NCBI RefSeq assembly: GCF_009363075.1
Contig: NZ_CP045293.1
Coordinates: 3,100,001-3,164,000, forward strand
Length of the DNA stretch: 64,000 nt
Reading direction: 5' to 3'
Origin: Paenibacillus guangzhouensis
GTDB taxonomy: Bacteria > Bacillota > Bacilli > Paenibacillales > Paenibacillaceae
The notes beneath the pieces were generated by a model. The model was given only the letters and a program-made list of their open reading frames with translations, searched no databases and had not been told where the DNA came from. Each line of letters opens with the position of its first letter. The first letter of the stretch is position 1. Of this stretch, positions 10,034 to 18,486 are shown piece by piece. The translations under genes and the position numbers were made by a program.

Positions 10034-10049
10034 TGTGAAGAAATGCACA
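10034..10049. promoter_or_regulatory. Possible Fnr box near the fnr start
   Basis: TGTGA-AGAAAT-GCACA has one mismatch to the Fnr consensus. It lies downstream of a -10-like TAAAAT (10023-10028) and about 50 bases before the fnr ATG. If that promoter is real, the box would sit on the start site and could mediate autorepression. No convincing -35 box was found. Confidence 0.4.
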
Positions 10050-10099
10050 TCCTATTTTTTAACAACACAAAAAGTGAATATCCAGAGGAGGGAAATGAT

Positions 10100-10819
10100 A
10101 TGACACTTCTATCTCCAACCGATCTAGAAAGAACAGGCAACACTAGCGTATTCTCAGACACCAACTTCAATCGGTTATCTGTCGTCATGAAAGAACGAAT
10201 TTTTCCGGAGGGATCCCATTTATTCTGGGAGGGCGATCCGACTGATAAATTGTTCTACATTAGCAAAGGCCGCGTTAAAATAACCAAATCGACAGATGAG
10301 GGCAAAGAGCTAATTATGTATATGTACCAAGCTGGGGACTTAGTCGGGAATGTAGACCCATTCAACCAAGGCAAACACAGCTTCACGGCAGAAGTCATGG
10401 AAGAGACTGAGATTGGTATTATCGAGCAGAAGGATCTTGAGCTTCTACTCTGTCAGCACTGCGACTTCTCCATTGAGTTCATGAAATGGATGGGACAGCA
10501 TCATCGCCTGACACAGACGAAATTCCGTGACTTAATGCTCTATGGGAAGCCAGGTGCATTATGCTCCACATTGATTCGACTCAGCAACTCGTATGGTGAA
10601 CCTCACGGTGAGCACATTCTAATTAACAAGAAAGTTACACATACGGACTTATCCAATATGATCGGTGCGACCCGTGAGAGCGTAAACCGCATGCTCAGCG
10701 ACTTACGCAAGAAGGATGCCATTGAATACGAAGGCGGACTCATCGTTATTAAAGACATTAAGCAGCTGCAAGAAATTTGCCATTGCGAGAAATGTCCATT
10801 GTCCATCTGCCGCATCTAA
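10100..10819 (+). CDS. fnr: Crp/Fnr-family anaerobic regulator, Bacillus-type Fnr
   Basis: Oxygen-responsive transcription factor, 239 residues from the ATG at 10100 (GAGGAGGG upstream; the longer frame from 10043 lacks a site). Residues 20-130 form the cyclic-nucleotide-type sensor fold and a long dimer helix. A winged helix follows, with the recognition-helix motif ATRESVNR typical of readers of TGTGA boxes. Unlike E. coli FNR, the cysteines are at the C-terminus: C229-X2-C232-X4-C237, plus C227. This is the spacing of the 4Fe-4S site of B. subtilis Fnr, and the aspartate in KFRDL (D144) fits its fourth ligand. It probably activates the adjacent adhE and pflB genes. Confidence 0.92.
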   Translation: MTLLSPTDLERTGNTSVFSDTNFNRLSVVMKERIFPEGSHLFWEGDPTDKLFYISKGRVKITKSTDEGKELIMYMYQAGDLVGNVDPFNQGKHSFTAEVMEETEIGIIEQKDLELLLCQHCDFSIEFMKWMGQHHRLTQTKFRDLMLYGKPGALCSTLIRLSNSYGEPHGEHILINKKVTHTDLSNMIGATRESVNRMLSDLRKKDAIEYEGGLIVIKDIKQLQEICHCEKCPLSICRI

Positions 10820-10862
10820 AAATAAAGACCGCCTAGCATCACATGTAGGTGGTCTTTATTTT
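10819..10862. terminator. Bidirectional terminator between fnr and a sensor kinase gene
   Basis: A 17-base arm (10819-10835) pairs with 10846-10862 with one G-T pair, AAAATAAAGACC at one end and its complement at the other, with a 10-base loop. A and T runs flank it for both directions. The stop codon of the convergent kinase gene lies inside the right arm. Confidence 0.85.
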
Positions 10863-12166
10863 GTCTTATATTCAAATGTAAATCTTGCACCGCCTTGAGG
10901 AGATTCCAGACATTCGACCTTCGTCTGTAGTTTATCTGCAATATGCTTGCATATCGCAAGCCCAATTCCAGTCATCCCCGCTTCCCCAATGTAATTCCGT
11001 TCAAATACTGATTCGCGTTCAGCAATGGGCACCCCCGGCCCGTCGTCATCAACGATCATTCGAAATCCGTTCGGCACTTGTTCGAGCGTAACAGTCACTT
11101 CCGATGCGGCATACCGTACAGCATTCTGCAGATAATTCATGATCAACTGAAAAATTTGCTCCGCGGGTACAACATGCTCTATGGATGCAATCTGCAATTC
11201 GATCTTCACTTGGCGTTCAGCTGCCACGGGTCCGAGGAGCTGTACAGCTTGCTCTACTAGCTCGCTCACATCTACCTGCGTCATCTTCCACGCTTCATCT
11301 AACGTCTCGAGTCTCGTAAGCTGCAGGAGCTTATCGACCAACTGAATCAGACGCTTCGATTCCTTCGATACAACATCTACCCCTTTCTCAACCGAGACAA
11401 CCTGATCCTTGATCGCCTCTGCGTAGCCTTGAATAGACATTAATGGCGTTCGCAATTCATGCGATATATTTTGAAGAAATTCCGTCTGCTGTTGATGATG
11501 CCTACCAATACGCTCGGACATGGACTGAAACGTATCCATCAATTGCCCAATTTCTGTATGATCACCCTTCGGTAATCGAACGCGTCGATACGAGGGGTCA
11601 AATCGGCTAACAGCCTCTTTCAGCTTCATCAGCGGCCTTGTTGTATTCCATACAAGCCACAACCCAACCACAAAAATCACGACAAAGCTTATAATAACGG
11701 ACCGAATCGAGAGATGGAGGATACGATCGGACACTTGATTTAAGATATCCATCGGCGTATAGATCACAATACGCAGGCCATTCTTCAGATTCTGATGGGT
11801 ATACATCATTTTCTCTTGATTCAGTTCGAAGAAGTGGTCACGTTTGTTCATAGAAATATGTGCACTTCGTCCAATCATTTCATCATCGCCTGCTGCAATA
11901 ATCTTATCTGCTTTATCCAGAATAAAGAAATCGGCGTAATACATCCGATCCCGGAAGCGAAGCTCTAGATCATCCGAACTCAAATCTTCCGGATCACCGC
12001 CTTCAATGATTTGAATCCCTTTCTCCATCTGAATCCGCAATTGATTCCGCGCTTGGTCCATTAACATCCCGTCGATGAGCCGATCCACCATATAGACCGT
12101 CGTCGATACAGAGAAAACCATCACTATAATCAGCGCAATAAAAATACGTCCTCGTATCGTACGCAT
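10856..12166 (-). CDS. Sensor histidine kinase (HAMP, HisKA, HATPase)
   Basis: Membrane sensor of a two-component system, 436 residues from the ATG at 12166, which overlaps the stop of the response regulator gene (TGATG). A first helix (about residues 6-26), an external sensor domain of about 130 residues and a second helix are followed by a HAMP linker. The phosphoacceptor H-box is SHELRTPLMS, and the ATPase domain has DDDGPGVP and GIGLAICK. The stimulus is unknown. The adjacent lysine-rich secreted protein and copper-type ATPase are possible targets, but this is only context. Confidence 0.88.
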   Translation of the reverse strand: MRTIRGRIFIALIIVMVFSVSTTVYMVDRLIDGMLMDQARNQLRIQMEKGIQIIEGGDPEDLSSDDLELRFRDRMYYADFFILDKADKIIAAGDDEMIGRSAHISMNKRDHFFELNQEKMMYTHQNLKNGLRIVIYTPMDILNQVSDRILHLSIRSVIISFVVIFVVGLWLVWNTTRPLMKLKEAVSRFDPSYRRVRLPKGDHTEIGQLMDTFQSMSERIGRHHQQQTEFLQNISHELRTPLMSIQGYAEAIKDQVVSVEKGVDVVSKESKRLIQLVDKLLQLTRLETLDEAWKMTQVDVSELVEQAVQLLGPVAAERQVKIELQIASIEHVVPAEQIFQLIMNYLQNAVRYAASEVTVTLEQVPNGFRMIVDDDGPGVPIAERESVFERNYIGEAGMTGIGLAICKHIADKLQTKVECLESPQGGARFTFEYKTK

Positions 12167-12870
12167 CAGGTTCTCACAGTCCCTTTGTAGCCAAAGCCCC
12201 ACAACGTGTCAATATGGAAGATTGCACCCGCATCGCCAAGCTTCTTGCGGAGCCGCTTGACCAAATCGTCAACGACACGGACTTCACCCATAAAATCATA
12301 TTTCCAGACTTGCTGGATCAACTGCTCCCGACTAAAGGGACGTTCCATATGATTCACGAGGAAGATCAGCAAATCGTATTCACGGGAGGTAAAGGAGATT
12401 TCCGTACCATCAACTTCAACATGGCGCAGCTCGTCGCTGATTCTCATATTGCCTACCGTCAGGTACTTTTCCGGTAAGGATGTCGCTGCATCATCCCTAT
12501 GCTTATACATTTGTACGAGCCGCAGCATCCCTTTCACACGGCCAACAAGCTCGCGTGGATGAAACGGCTTGCGCAGGAAATCATTGCAGCCAAGCTCTAG
12601 GCCAATGATGCGATCCTCTTCTTCTCCGCGCGCTGATATCATGATAATCGGCATCTCCGTAAACGTTCGTATGGTGGTTAGCAGAGACAATCCATTGATG
12701 CCTGGCATCATAATATCGAGGATCAGACAGTCCGGTCCCTCGGAGCGAATGCGATTCACGAGTTCATGCCCATCAGGGAACGACGTCACGCGAAACCCAT
12801 CTTTTCGTAAATACCCTGATATAAGCTCTAAAATATTCGGATCGTCATCAACGACAAATATATGAGACAT
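12166..12870 (-). CDS. OmpR/PhoB-family response regulator
   Basis: Cytoplasmic DNA-binding response regulator of 234 residues. The receiver domain (1-120) has the acidic pair DDD near residue 8, the phosphorylated aspartate in LILDIMMPG and the conserved lysine in LRKPF. A winged-helix effector follows (about 140-232, with FTSREYDLL and RVVDDLVKRLRKK). The ATG at 12870 is preceded by GGGGAGGAAA. It is cotranscribed with the downstream kinase through a TGATG overlap. Confidence 0.93.
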   Translation of the reverse strand: MSHIFVVDDDPNILELISGYLRKDGFRVTSFPDGHELVNRIRSEGPDCLILDIMMPGINGLSLLTTIRTFTEMPIIMISARGEEEDRIIGLELGCNDFLRKPFHPRELVGRVKGMLRLVQMYKHRDDAATSLPEKYLTVGNMRISDELRHVEVDGTEISFTSREYDLLIFLVNHMERPFSREQLIQQVWKYDFMGEVRVVDDLVKRLRKKLGDAGAIFHIDTLWGFGYKGTVRT

Positions 12871-12920
12871 TGCACGTTTCCTCCCCTCTCCTACCCACTA
12901 AATACATGCTTAGATACTAC

Positions 12921-12950
12921 AAAAGGCAGGAAGACCTCCGTCCTCCCGCC
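12921..12950 (-). terminator. Terminator of the lysine-rich protein gene
   Basis: On the minus strand GGCGGGAGGAC pairs with GUCUUCCUGCC (12925-12950, with two G-U pairs and a four-base loop) and is followed by TTTTGTAGT. It lies just downstream of the lysine-rich protein gene and separates it from the response regulator gene. Confidence 0.75.
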
Positions 12951-12958
12951 TCACGTGT

Positions 12959-13345
12959 TTATTTCTTACTCACGGTGTTTGTTGCTTTTACAGCTTTTGT
13001 TACTTTCTCTTTTTTCTTAGCATGGTGCAGTTTTTTATGTTTTTTTGGATGCTTTTTGATTTTTGCCGTTTTATGTTTTGCCTTTACAGCTTTCTTAACA
13101 ACTTTCACGGTTTTCGCTTTTTCTGCTGCTGGTTTGGATACTTTCGTCTTTACAACTTTTGCAACTGCTGTTTTGGACGGTACTTTTGCTTTCGTTGTTA
13201 CTTTTGTTGTTACCTTTGCAGCAGCTTTCGCATCTGCTTTCTTCGCCGTTGTTGTTGCATCCGCAGCAAATGCTGCTGTTCCTGCACTAACCACCATCAG
13301 CGCTGCTGTTAATAAAGTGACAACCGTTTTTTTCAAATTCATCAT
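12959..13345 (-). CDS. Small secreted lysine-rich basic protein, unknown function
   Basis: The start at 13345 follows GAGAGGAG, giving 128 residues. A clear signal peptide (about residues 1-27, ending in AFAAD) is followed by about 100 residues composed almost entirely of Lys, Ala, Val and Thr, with a His/Lys-rich segment near the end (KIKKHPKKHKKLHH). No known catalytic fold is visible and the mature part is probably disordered and strongly positive. Such tails can bind teichoic acids, DNA or polyanions in the wall; that is inference. The ribosome site overlaps one arm of an inverted repeat (13357-13400). The opposite-strand frame here is a compositional shadow. Confidence 0.72.
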   Translation of the reverse strand: MMNLKKTVVTLLTAALMVVSAGTAAFAADATTTAKKADAKAAAKVTTKVTTKAKVPSKTAVAKVVKTKVSKPAAEKAKTVKVVKKAVKAKHKTAKIKKHPKKHKKLHHAKKKEKVTKAVKATNTVSKK

Positions 13346-13356
13346 TGGGTAATCTC

Positions 13357-13400
13357 CTCTCAATTGGGTATGACCTTATATTAGCGCCCAATTGTGAGAG
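13357..13400. repeat. Inverted repeat overlapping the ribosome site of the lysine-rich protein gene
   Basis: CTCTCAATTGGG (13357-13368) pairs with CCCAATTGTGAGAG (13387-13400) apart from a two-base bulge. On the minus-strand transcript the second arm runs into the GAGAGGAG ribosome site, so folding would hide it. It could instead be a DNA operator if the promoter lies within it. Confidence 0.5.
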
Positions 13401-13445
13401 GATTTTCGAATAATGATGTGAAAAGTATATGAAAATCCATATTAT

Positions 13446-13889
13446 TTATTTGGCTTTCACTTTTGCTCGGATCGTGGATTCTTTCACCACAATCTCGAGA
13501 ATATCATCTTCCTTAATGATCATATCCATTCTTTTCTCACTTGTCAGCGCATCACCATTGAGGAGAATTCCCCAGTGAAGCCGTGAGTCCAAGGCAACTT
13601 CATTCACCGATACGATATCCTTACCATCTGCTGTTAATTTGATGACCCCGCTGCCTTCCAGCAGCTGTCTTAGTGTAATACCTTCTTTATACTTACTTAG
13701 AACGGAATTCGTAAGATTCGGAACAATATTCCCACCATTAATTCCAATCGCGATGGTAGGAACAGTCTTCGCCTGCGTACTCATTTGTACTGAGGCTTGG
13801 GAATCGAGATGATCTGTTGTAGAACACGATATGATGAACAAACTTAACATCAAAACGTATATTCCGAGGACTATTTTCTTTGAATTCAT
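13446..13889 (-). CDS. Small lipoprotein with a DUF4430-like domain
   Basis: From the ATG at 13889 (GAGAG eight bases upstream) the protein has 147 residues. A lipoprotein signal peptide ends at SLFIISC. The C-terminal half (about residues 70-140) has the pattern LRQLL...W.ILLNGD...I.EDDILEI, which resembles the DUF4430/SLBB-type beta-grasp domains of secreted Bacillota proteins; this assignment is tentative. It should be anchored outside the membrane. It follows the P-type ATPase gene at about 120 bases, so it may or may not be cotranscribed. Confidence 0.6.
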   Translation of the reverse strand: MNSKKIVLGIYVLMLSLFIISCSTTDHLDSQASVQMSTQAKTVPTIAIGINGGNIVPNLTNSVLSKYKEGITLRQLLEGSGVIKLTADGKDIVSVNEVALDSRLHWGILLNGDALTSEKRMDMIIKEDDILEIVVKESTIRAKVKAK

Positions 13890-14011
13890 CGTCGACACTC
13901 TCTTTCCGCACATAATCTAACCACTCTATTATGATACAGTTTGTACGAAAAAGGGTATCAAAGCGATTACAAAATGATTTTTCTCATCCAAAAGTCCTGA
14001 CTTATAGGAAT

Positions 14012-16090
14012 TTACACCCATTTAGACTTCTGTAAACGTAATGCATTTAGTACAACAGATACAGAACTTAGCGCCATCGCAGCCCCTACAATCCAAGGTT
14101 CTAGCAAGCCAAAGGCAGCGATCGGGATCGCAATCGTATTATATACGAGCGCTAAGAACAAATTTAGTTTCATATTATTCATCGTCTTGTTACTAATTTG
14201 TATAGCATCCGCGATTGAATTTAAGTCTTCTCGCATAATGGTGACATCCCCTGCATCCATCGCCACATCCAAGCTCGGACCGATCGATATTCCGATATCC
14301 GCGACAGCTAGTGCAGCTGCATTGTTGGAAACGTCGCCTACCATCGCGACTTGATGGCCATCTGTCTGTAAAGTTCGGATTGCCTCCGCTTTCTCATCGG
14401 GATGCACTTCAGCAAGAACATGAACGATCCCAACCTCATGCGCAATAGAGTTCGCCGTACGACGGTGATCTCCTGTCATGAGCACGACTTCAATGCCCAT
14501 CTGCTTCAATCGTGCAATGGCAGAGGCCGTCGTTTCTTTCACGTCATCCGATACCATCAGTGAACCGACATACGTCCCGTCAAGCGCTACGAGTATCGCT
14601 GTTCTGCCTGTGGATTCCAATACAGCCAGCTTAGGCTCGGCAGCACTGAATCCAATGTGGTATTGACTCAGTAATCTTCTGGTGCCAATCACAAGCTCAT
14701 GACCATCGACGACAGCACGAACGCCATAACCTGCATAAGATTCAATATCTTCTATGGTTATCGCATTATGAACGAGATTTATCCCGCGTTCCTCAATCCC
14801 CCGGACGATCGCTACAGCAATCGGATGATTAGAGTTTTGCTCTACGAGCCCAATCCACATCAACATCGTCTCCGTGTTCAATCCGCTGCTGATTTGATCA
14901 AGATGATTCTCTAGTGCAACTTCAGCGAGCTTAGGCTGCCCCTTCGTAATCGTCCCGCGTTTATCCAACACGATCGTATCCACTTCATGTGTGGACTCGA
15001 GGAACTCGGCTCCTTTGAATAGAACGCCTACCTCTGCTGCACGGCCTGAACCTACCATAATGGATGCTGGTGTCGCTAGACCAAGCGCACAAGGACAAGC
15101 AATTACCAATACAGAGATTCCCGCTTCGAGCGCAGCCGCAAGATCCCCAGCTTGGAATACCATATACCATAATCCAAACGTGATGATTGCAATCACAACC
15201 ACAATCGGAACAAACACACTCGCAACAGAATCTGCTACACGTTGTATTGGTGCCTTGGATTGTTGCGCTTCCTCAACGACTTTAATCATTCGAGATAATA
15301 CAGTCTGACCACCGATTCGATCTGCCCGTAGATAGAAGCTAGTATCCCCATTGATCGTTGCACCGAAGACTCGGTCACCGACTTGTTTGGAGACAAGGTT
15401 GTGTTCTCCCGTCAACATCGACTCATCCACGAACGAAGTCCCTTCAACGATCGTTCCATCTACAGGAATTTGTTCTTTCGGTTGAACGATCAATATATCA
15501 TTCACTTGGACCTCTTGAATCGCAACCTGAACGGGCTGCCCTTCGCGCATCACTGTCGCCGTATGGGGTCTTAATCGGATTAAGGATTTCACTGCCGCCG
15601 AATTCTGGCCCTTGGCGAGCGACTCAAGCAGCTTTCCTATGAGTACCAGTGTAATCAGGAGAGCACTTGTCTCAAAATAAATGCCAGGCATATAGTGATA
15701 GTGGTTCGTCCATTTGACCATCGCGACCAGACTATAAACATAGGCAGATGTCGAACTAAGCACGACCAGCACATCGAGATTCGCAATACCGCGACGGAGT
15801 GCTTGGTATGCACCCACATAGAAGGAACGTCCAATCCAGAACTGCACAGGCGTAGCAAGAACAAATTGTACCCAAGGATTCAATAAGAACGAAGGAACAT
15901 AAATTTTCGTCCCCGCGAAATGCGTGATCATTACCCATAAGAGAGGTAACGATAGAATCACAGATAATATCAAATTCTTCTGCTGCCCAGCAAGAGTATC
16001 GTGACGATTCTTCATTATTCGATTGTCTTCGAGAGCACTCGACTTCTCGAATGCATCCATATTCCGAACTTGCAATTCCTTCTTTTCCAT
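14012..16090 (-). CDS. Copper-type P1B ATPase with altered catalytic motifs
   Basis: The 692 residues from the ATG at 16090 (GAGG eight bases upstream) follow the architecture of CopA: membrane helices, actuator domain (DESMLTGE), CPC ion motif (C332-P-C334), P and N domains, and two final helices with YN and MALSS metal-site residues. It lacks an N-terminal HMA domain. Three normally invariant catalytic motifs are changed: DKTGT is DKRGT at D376, GDGIND is GDVSNN (585-590), and TGES is TGEH. Both bigger changes were checked in the bases. The phosphorylated aspartate and the HP motif (SNHPIAVA) remain. It may be a weak or inactive pump, a regulator or a specialised exporter. No CopZ or CsoR gene adjoins it. 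Confidence 0.85.
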   Translation of the reverse strand: MEKKELQVRNMDAFEKSSALEDNRIMKNRHDTLAGQQKNLILSVILSLPLLWVMITHFAGTKIYVPSFLLNPWVQFVLATPVQFWIGRSFYVGAYQALRRGIANLDVLVVLSSTSAYVYSLVAMVKWTNHYHYMPGIYFETSALLITLVLIGKLLESLAKGQNSAAVKSLIRLRPHTATVMREGQPVQVAIQEVQVNDILIVQPKEQIPVDGTIVEGTSFVDESMLTGEHNLVSKQVGDRVFGATINGDTSFYLRADRIGGQTVLSRMIKVVEEAQQSKAPIQRVADSVASVFVPIVVVIAIITFGLWYMVFQAGDLAAALEAGISVLVIACPCALGLATPASIMVGSGRAAEVGVLFKGAEFLESTHEVDTIVLDKRGTITKGQPKLAEVALENHLDQISSGLNTETMLMWIGLVEQNSNHPIAVAIVRGIEERGINLVHNAITIEDIESYAGYGVRAVVDGHELVIGTRRLLSQYHIGFSAAEPKLAVLESTGRTAILVALDGTYVGSLMVSDDVKETTASAIARLKQMGIEVVLMTGDHRRTANSIAHEVGIVHVLAEVHPDEKAEAIRTLQTDGHQVAMVGDVSNNAAALAVADIGISIGPSLDVAMDAGDVTIMREDLNSIADAIQISNKTMNNMKLNLFLALVYNTIAIPIAAFGLLEPWIVGAAMALSSVSVVLNALRLQKSKWV

Positions 16091-16261
16091 CGTCACAACC
16101 TCATTCCATCCCGCATAACTCATTCTATTTATTTCGATTTTTCAACCGATTCATACCTTATTCCTTTATCATAACAACCCCCCACCCCCCGCGCAACATG
16201 TTTCACATTGGGAATTGTAGAAAGCTTCACTTCCACAGAGAAGCAGAGAACAAATCAAAAA

Positions 16262-16287
16262 AACATGCGGAGGGACATCCGCATGTT
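16262..16287 (-). terminator. Terminator downstream of degV
   Basis: A perfect 10-bp stem (AACATGCGGA and TCCGCATGTT) with a six-base loop is followed on the minus strand by a run of T. It lies just after the DegV stop codon. Confidence 0.85.
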
Positions 16288-16298
16288 AGATGATTGCA

Positions 16299-17141
16299 TT
16301 ATGATGAATAAGTTACGAGAATACCACCTTCACCCGCGTAAGTACCGATGACCGGACCCATATTTGTAATAATGACTTTATCGAACGGGTATTTGTTCAT
16401 CAGATCCTTCATGAACGCTTTTGCCCGCTCTTCGCAGTTCGAATGAGCGCAAGCAATCCATGATGTGTCGGCGTGATGCCATGTTTCGCCAACCTTTTCC
16501 ATCAGATGTTTCATTGCTTTTTGGGTGCCGCGCAGCTTCTCAACGACCTCAACTGATCCTTCCTCACTCGCTTGCATCAGTAATTTGATATTGAGCACTG
16601 AAGCTACTTTGCCTTTAAGGCGGCTTAATCGTCCACCTTTAATTACATTTTCCAATGTATCTAATGTAAATAATGTATGCGAAGATTTAATAAGTCCATG
16701 AATTCGGGTAATCAATGGTTCAAAGGCCATTGTACGTCCCCACTCGGACGCGCGAATCGCGATCAAGCCAAGACCCATGGATGTCGTCTTCACATCAATG
16801 ACTTCTAATTCACCGGTGAAGCCTTCATCTCGATACATCTCTTTCGCCATTAATGCATGTTGATACGTACTACTCAAGACGGAAGATAACGTCAATACAA
16901 GAATGGGTTGCTCCGGATCCGCCGCCTTAAATTGAGTTAGGAACTCCATCGGCGAAGGACTCGATGTCTTCGGAAGCTCTTCGGACGCTTGCATCTTCGT
17001 ATAGAACAATTCCGAGTCCATATTGGATTTGAACTGCTCATGACCAAATTGAACGCATAGCGGTACTAATGAGATGTTGTACTGTTCTGAGAGCTCCTGT
17101 GTAAGATCTGAGCTGCCATCTGTAATGATTTTGATAGTCAT
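16299..17141 (-). CDS. DegV family protein (fatty acid-binding, FakB-like)
   Basis: DegV/FakB proteins bind a fatty acid and present it to the kinase FakA for phospholipid synthesis or signalling. The 280 residues from the ATG at 17141 begin with the family signature IKIITDGSSDL. Conserved TSSPSP (about residue 90) and GRLSRLKGK (about 185) segments, which line the lipid pocket and headgroup site, are present. The longer frame from 17219 overlaps a promoter at 17191-17219, so it is not used. No FakA kinase gene is in the window. Confidence 0.9.
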   Translation of the reverse strand: MTIKIITDGSSDLTQELSEQYNISLVPLCVQFGHEQFKSNMDSELFYTKMQASEELPKTSSPSPMEFLTQFKAADPEQPILVLTLSSVLSSTYQHALMAKEMYRDEGFTGELEVIDVKTTSMGLGLIAIRASEWGRTMAFEPLITRIHGLIKSSHTLFTLDTLENVIKGGRLSRLKGKVASVLNIKLLMQASEEGSVEVVEKLRGTQKAMKHLMEKVGETWHHADTSWIACAHSNCEERAKAFMKDLMNKYPFDKVIITNMGPVIGTYAGEGGILVTYSS

Positions 17142-17190
17142 AGATTCGTGATTCTCTCCCGTCATCATGATGTTACTACGTATCCGTATC

Positions 17191-17219
17191 ATTATACTGA
17201 CATCATGACTCGAGTTCAA
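17191..17219 (-). promoter_or_regulatory. Promoter of degV
   Basis: Minus-strand TTGAAC (17214-17219), a 17-base spacer and a perfect TATAAT (17191-17196) form a sigma-A type promoter. Its start site is about 45 bases upstream of the chosen ATG. Confidence 0.75.
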
Positions 17220-17256
17220 TACTAGGTATTTTCCTATTGTCGTATTTTCATAGCTT

Positions 17257-17820
17257 TTAAGATTTCAAAACATCGTGGTCCACATAACGCTCACCGTTTA
17301 ATGCGCTGATGATGTTAATCGCTACTTTGGCACCGTCACCGGCTGTAATAATGGTGTGAACGCTTGTGCCTGCAACGGTACCCGCCGCCCAAATGTTCGA
17401 TAGATTCGTACGTCCATCGTTATCAACTGCGATCACAGTCTTAATACGCGGTTCCCGGCCTTCTTTTAACTCAAGCCCGATATGATTCGCAAGATCTGTC
17501 AGTGCGCCAGTTGCGAGCAGAACATGCTTACCCGTATAGTCGCCACCTTCGGTATGTACGATAATCCCCTCTTCCGCTTTGGTCACGTTCGTCACTTTCG
17601 CTTCCACATATTCCGCGCCAAAGCTTGCAGCTTGCTCTAAACCTTGGGCAATGAGATCTGGTCCTGCGATTTCTTTGATACCGTAATGGTTCAGCATCCA
17701 TGCACGTTTGGTTATACTCTGATTGCTATCCAGAATCAATGTAGATTTACCTGCTTTTGCAGCGAAAATCGCTGCGCTTCCGCCTGCCGTACCGCCGCCA
17801 ATAATAATTACATCATACAT
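17257..17820 (-). CDS. Short FAD-dependent oxidoreductase, thioredoxin reductase-like
   Basis: A 187-residue flavoprotein with an N-terminal FAD-binding motif (IIIGGGTAGGSAA) and a C-terminal flavin motif (NIWAAGTVAG followed by a helix). It aligns with the two FAD halves of thioredoxin reductase, but the NADPH domain with its CXXC centre is missing, so it cannot be a classical TrxB. Short forms of this kind occur in Bacillota with unknown electron donors. The ATG at 17820 has GGGAG eight bases upstream. A TATAAT at 17863-17868 may be its -10 box. Confidence 0.8.
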   Translation of the reverse strand: MYDVIIIGGGTAGGSAAIFAAKAGKSTLILDSNQSITKRAWMLNHYGIKEIAGPDLIAQGLEQAASFGAEYVEAKVTNVTKAEEGIIVHTEGGDYTGKHVLLATGALTDLANHIGLELKEGREPRIKTVIAVDNDGRTNLSNIWAAGTVAGTSVHTIITAGDGAKVAINIISALNGERYVDHDVLKS

Positions 17821-17895
17821 TTCCATCTCTCCCTTATCGAAATATGTTCCTTAAACAACCTAATTATACTTTTTTTCCGAGCGGGTTACTAGCTC

Positions 17896-18486
17896 TTATG
17901 ACTTTTGGATGAATGGTTCAAAGGTAACCTCGTGCCGCAGAATCGAGTATAACTTAACACTCTCGAACTGCCCCCGAATGAAGAGCTGCTCACGAATTAC
18001 GCCTTCGTAGGTCATGCCGAGCTTCTGCATCACCCGCTCCGATCCAGTATTAGCCAAGTTGCAACGCGCCTCCAGCCGATTCAGATCCATCTTCTGAAAT
18101 CCGAATTGCAGTACTGCGTTCGCTGCCTCGCTCATCAATCCTTGATTCCAAAAGTCTGCCGACAAGGCATACCCGATCTCTGCGCGTTGGTGTTCCGGTG
18201 CCCAATAGACGAATCCGCAGGTGCCAATAAACTTGCCGCTCGATTTATGTTCGATTCCCCAATTCGTCACCTGACCGTCCCGATAACGTTGCTCAATTGC
18301 GTCAAGGAATAATTCTGAATCACGCAGCGTTCGATGGGTGTTCCACATGGTATAGCGCGTTACTTCAGGATTGGAGGCATACGCGAATAAATCCCGAGCA
18401 TCGCTTCTCCGCATCTTACGCAGGACCAGATGATCTGTCTCGATCCGCGGCAAATGTCTGAATAGCTCTTCAACGTTCAGTATCAT
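17896..18486 (-). CDS. GNAT acetyltransferase, RimJ/RimL-like
   Basis: Acetyl-CoA dependent N-acetyltransferase of about 196 residues. The RimJ-type opening ETDHLVLRKMRRSDARDLF, the acetyl-CoA loop region and the closing NTGSERVMQKLGMTYEGVIRE are characteristic. The substrate is unknown; relatives modify ribosomal proteins, antibiotics or other amines. The start at 18486 lies inside the end of the HAD gene (17-base overlap), so the pair is probably translated from one mRNA. Confidence 0.88.
   Translation of the reverse strand: MILNVEELFRHLPRIETDHLVLRKMRRSDARDLFAYASNPEVTRYTMWNTHRTLRDSELFLDAIEQRYRDGQVTNWGIEHKSSGKFIGTCGFVYWAPEHQRAEIGYALSADFWNQGLMSEAANAVLQFGFQKMDLNRLEARCNLANTGSERVMQKLGMTYEGVIREQLFIRGQFESVKLYSILRHEVTFEPFIQKS

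Larger units (their letters stand above)
9727..10099. other. Divergent adhE-fnr regulatory region (no gene)
   Basis: This 373-base AT-rich stretch has no credible coding frame. It holds two strong Fnr boxes upstream of adhE, a further weaker one close to fnr, and a minus-strand -10 hexamer TATGAT at 9835-9840. A plus-strand -10-like TAAAAT is at 10023-10028. A TTCACA-AAG-TGTGAA inverted repeat (9875-9889) lies between the two strong boxes. Confidence 0.7.

Noticed and set aside
12870-13352. A 160-codon plus-strand frame rich in Phe and Ala opposite the lysine-rich protein gene
   Set aside because: It is the complement of Lys/Ala codons, has no ribosome site, and the minus-strand frame has a signal peptide, ribosome site and terminator.
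16180-16200. G-rich tract upstream of the P-type ATPase as a G-quadruplex or CsoR operator
   Set aside because: There are only two G runs of six on the minus strand with a single base between, not four separated tracts, and no palindrome. It is noted only as an odd composition.
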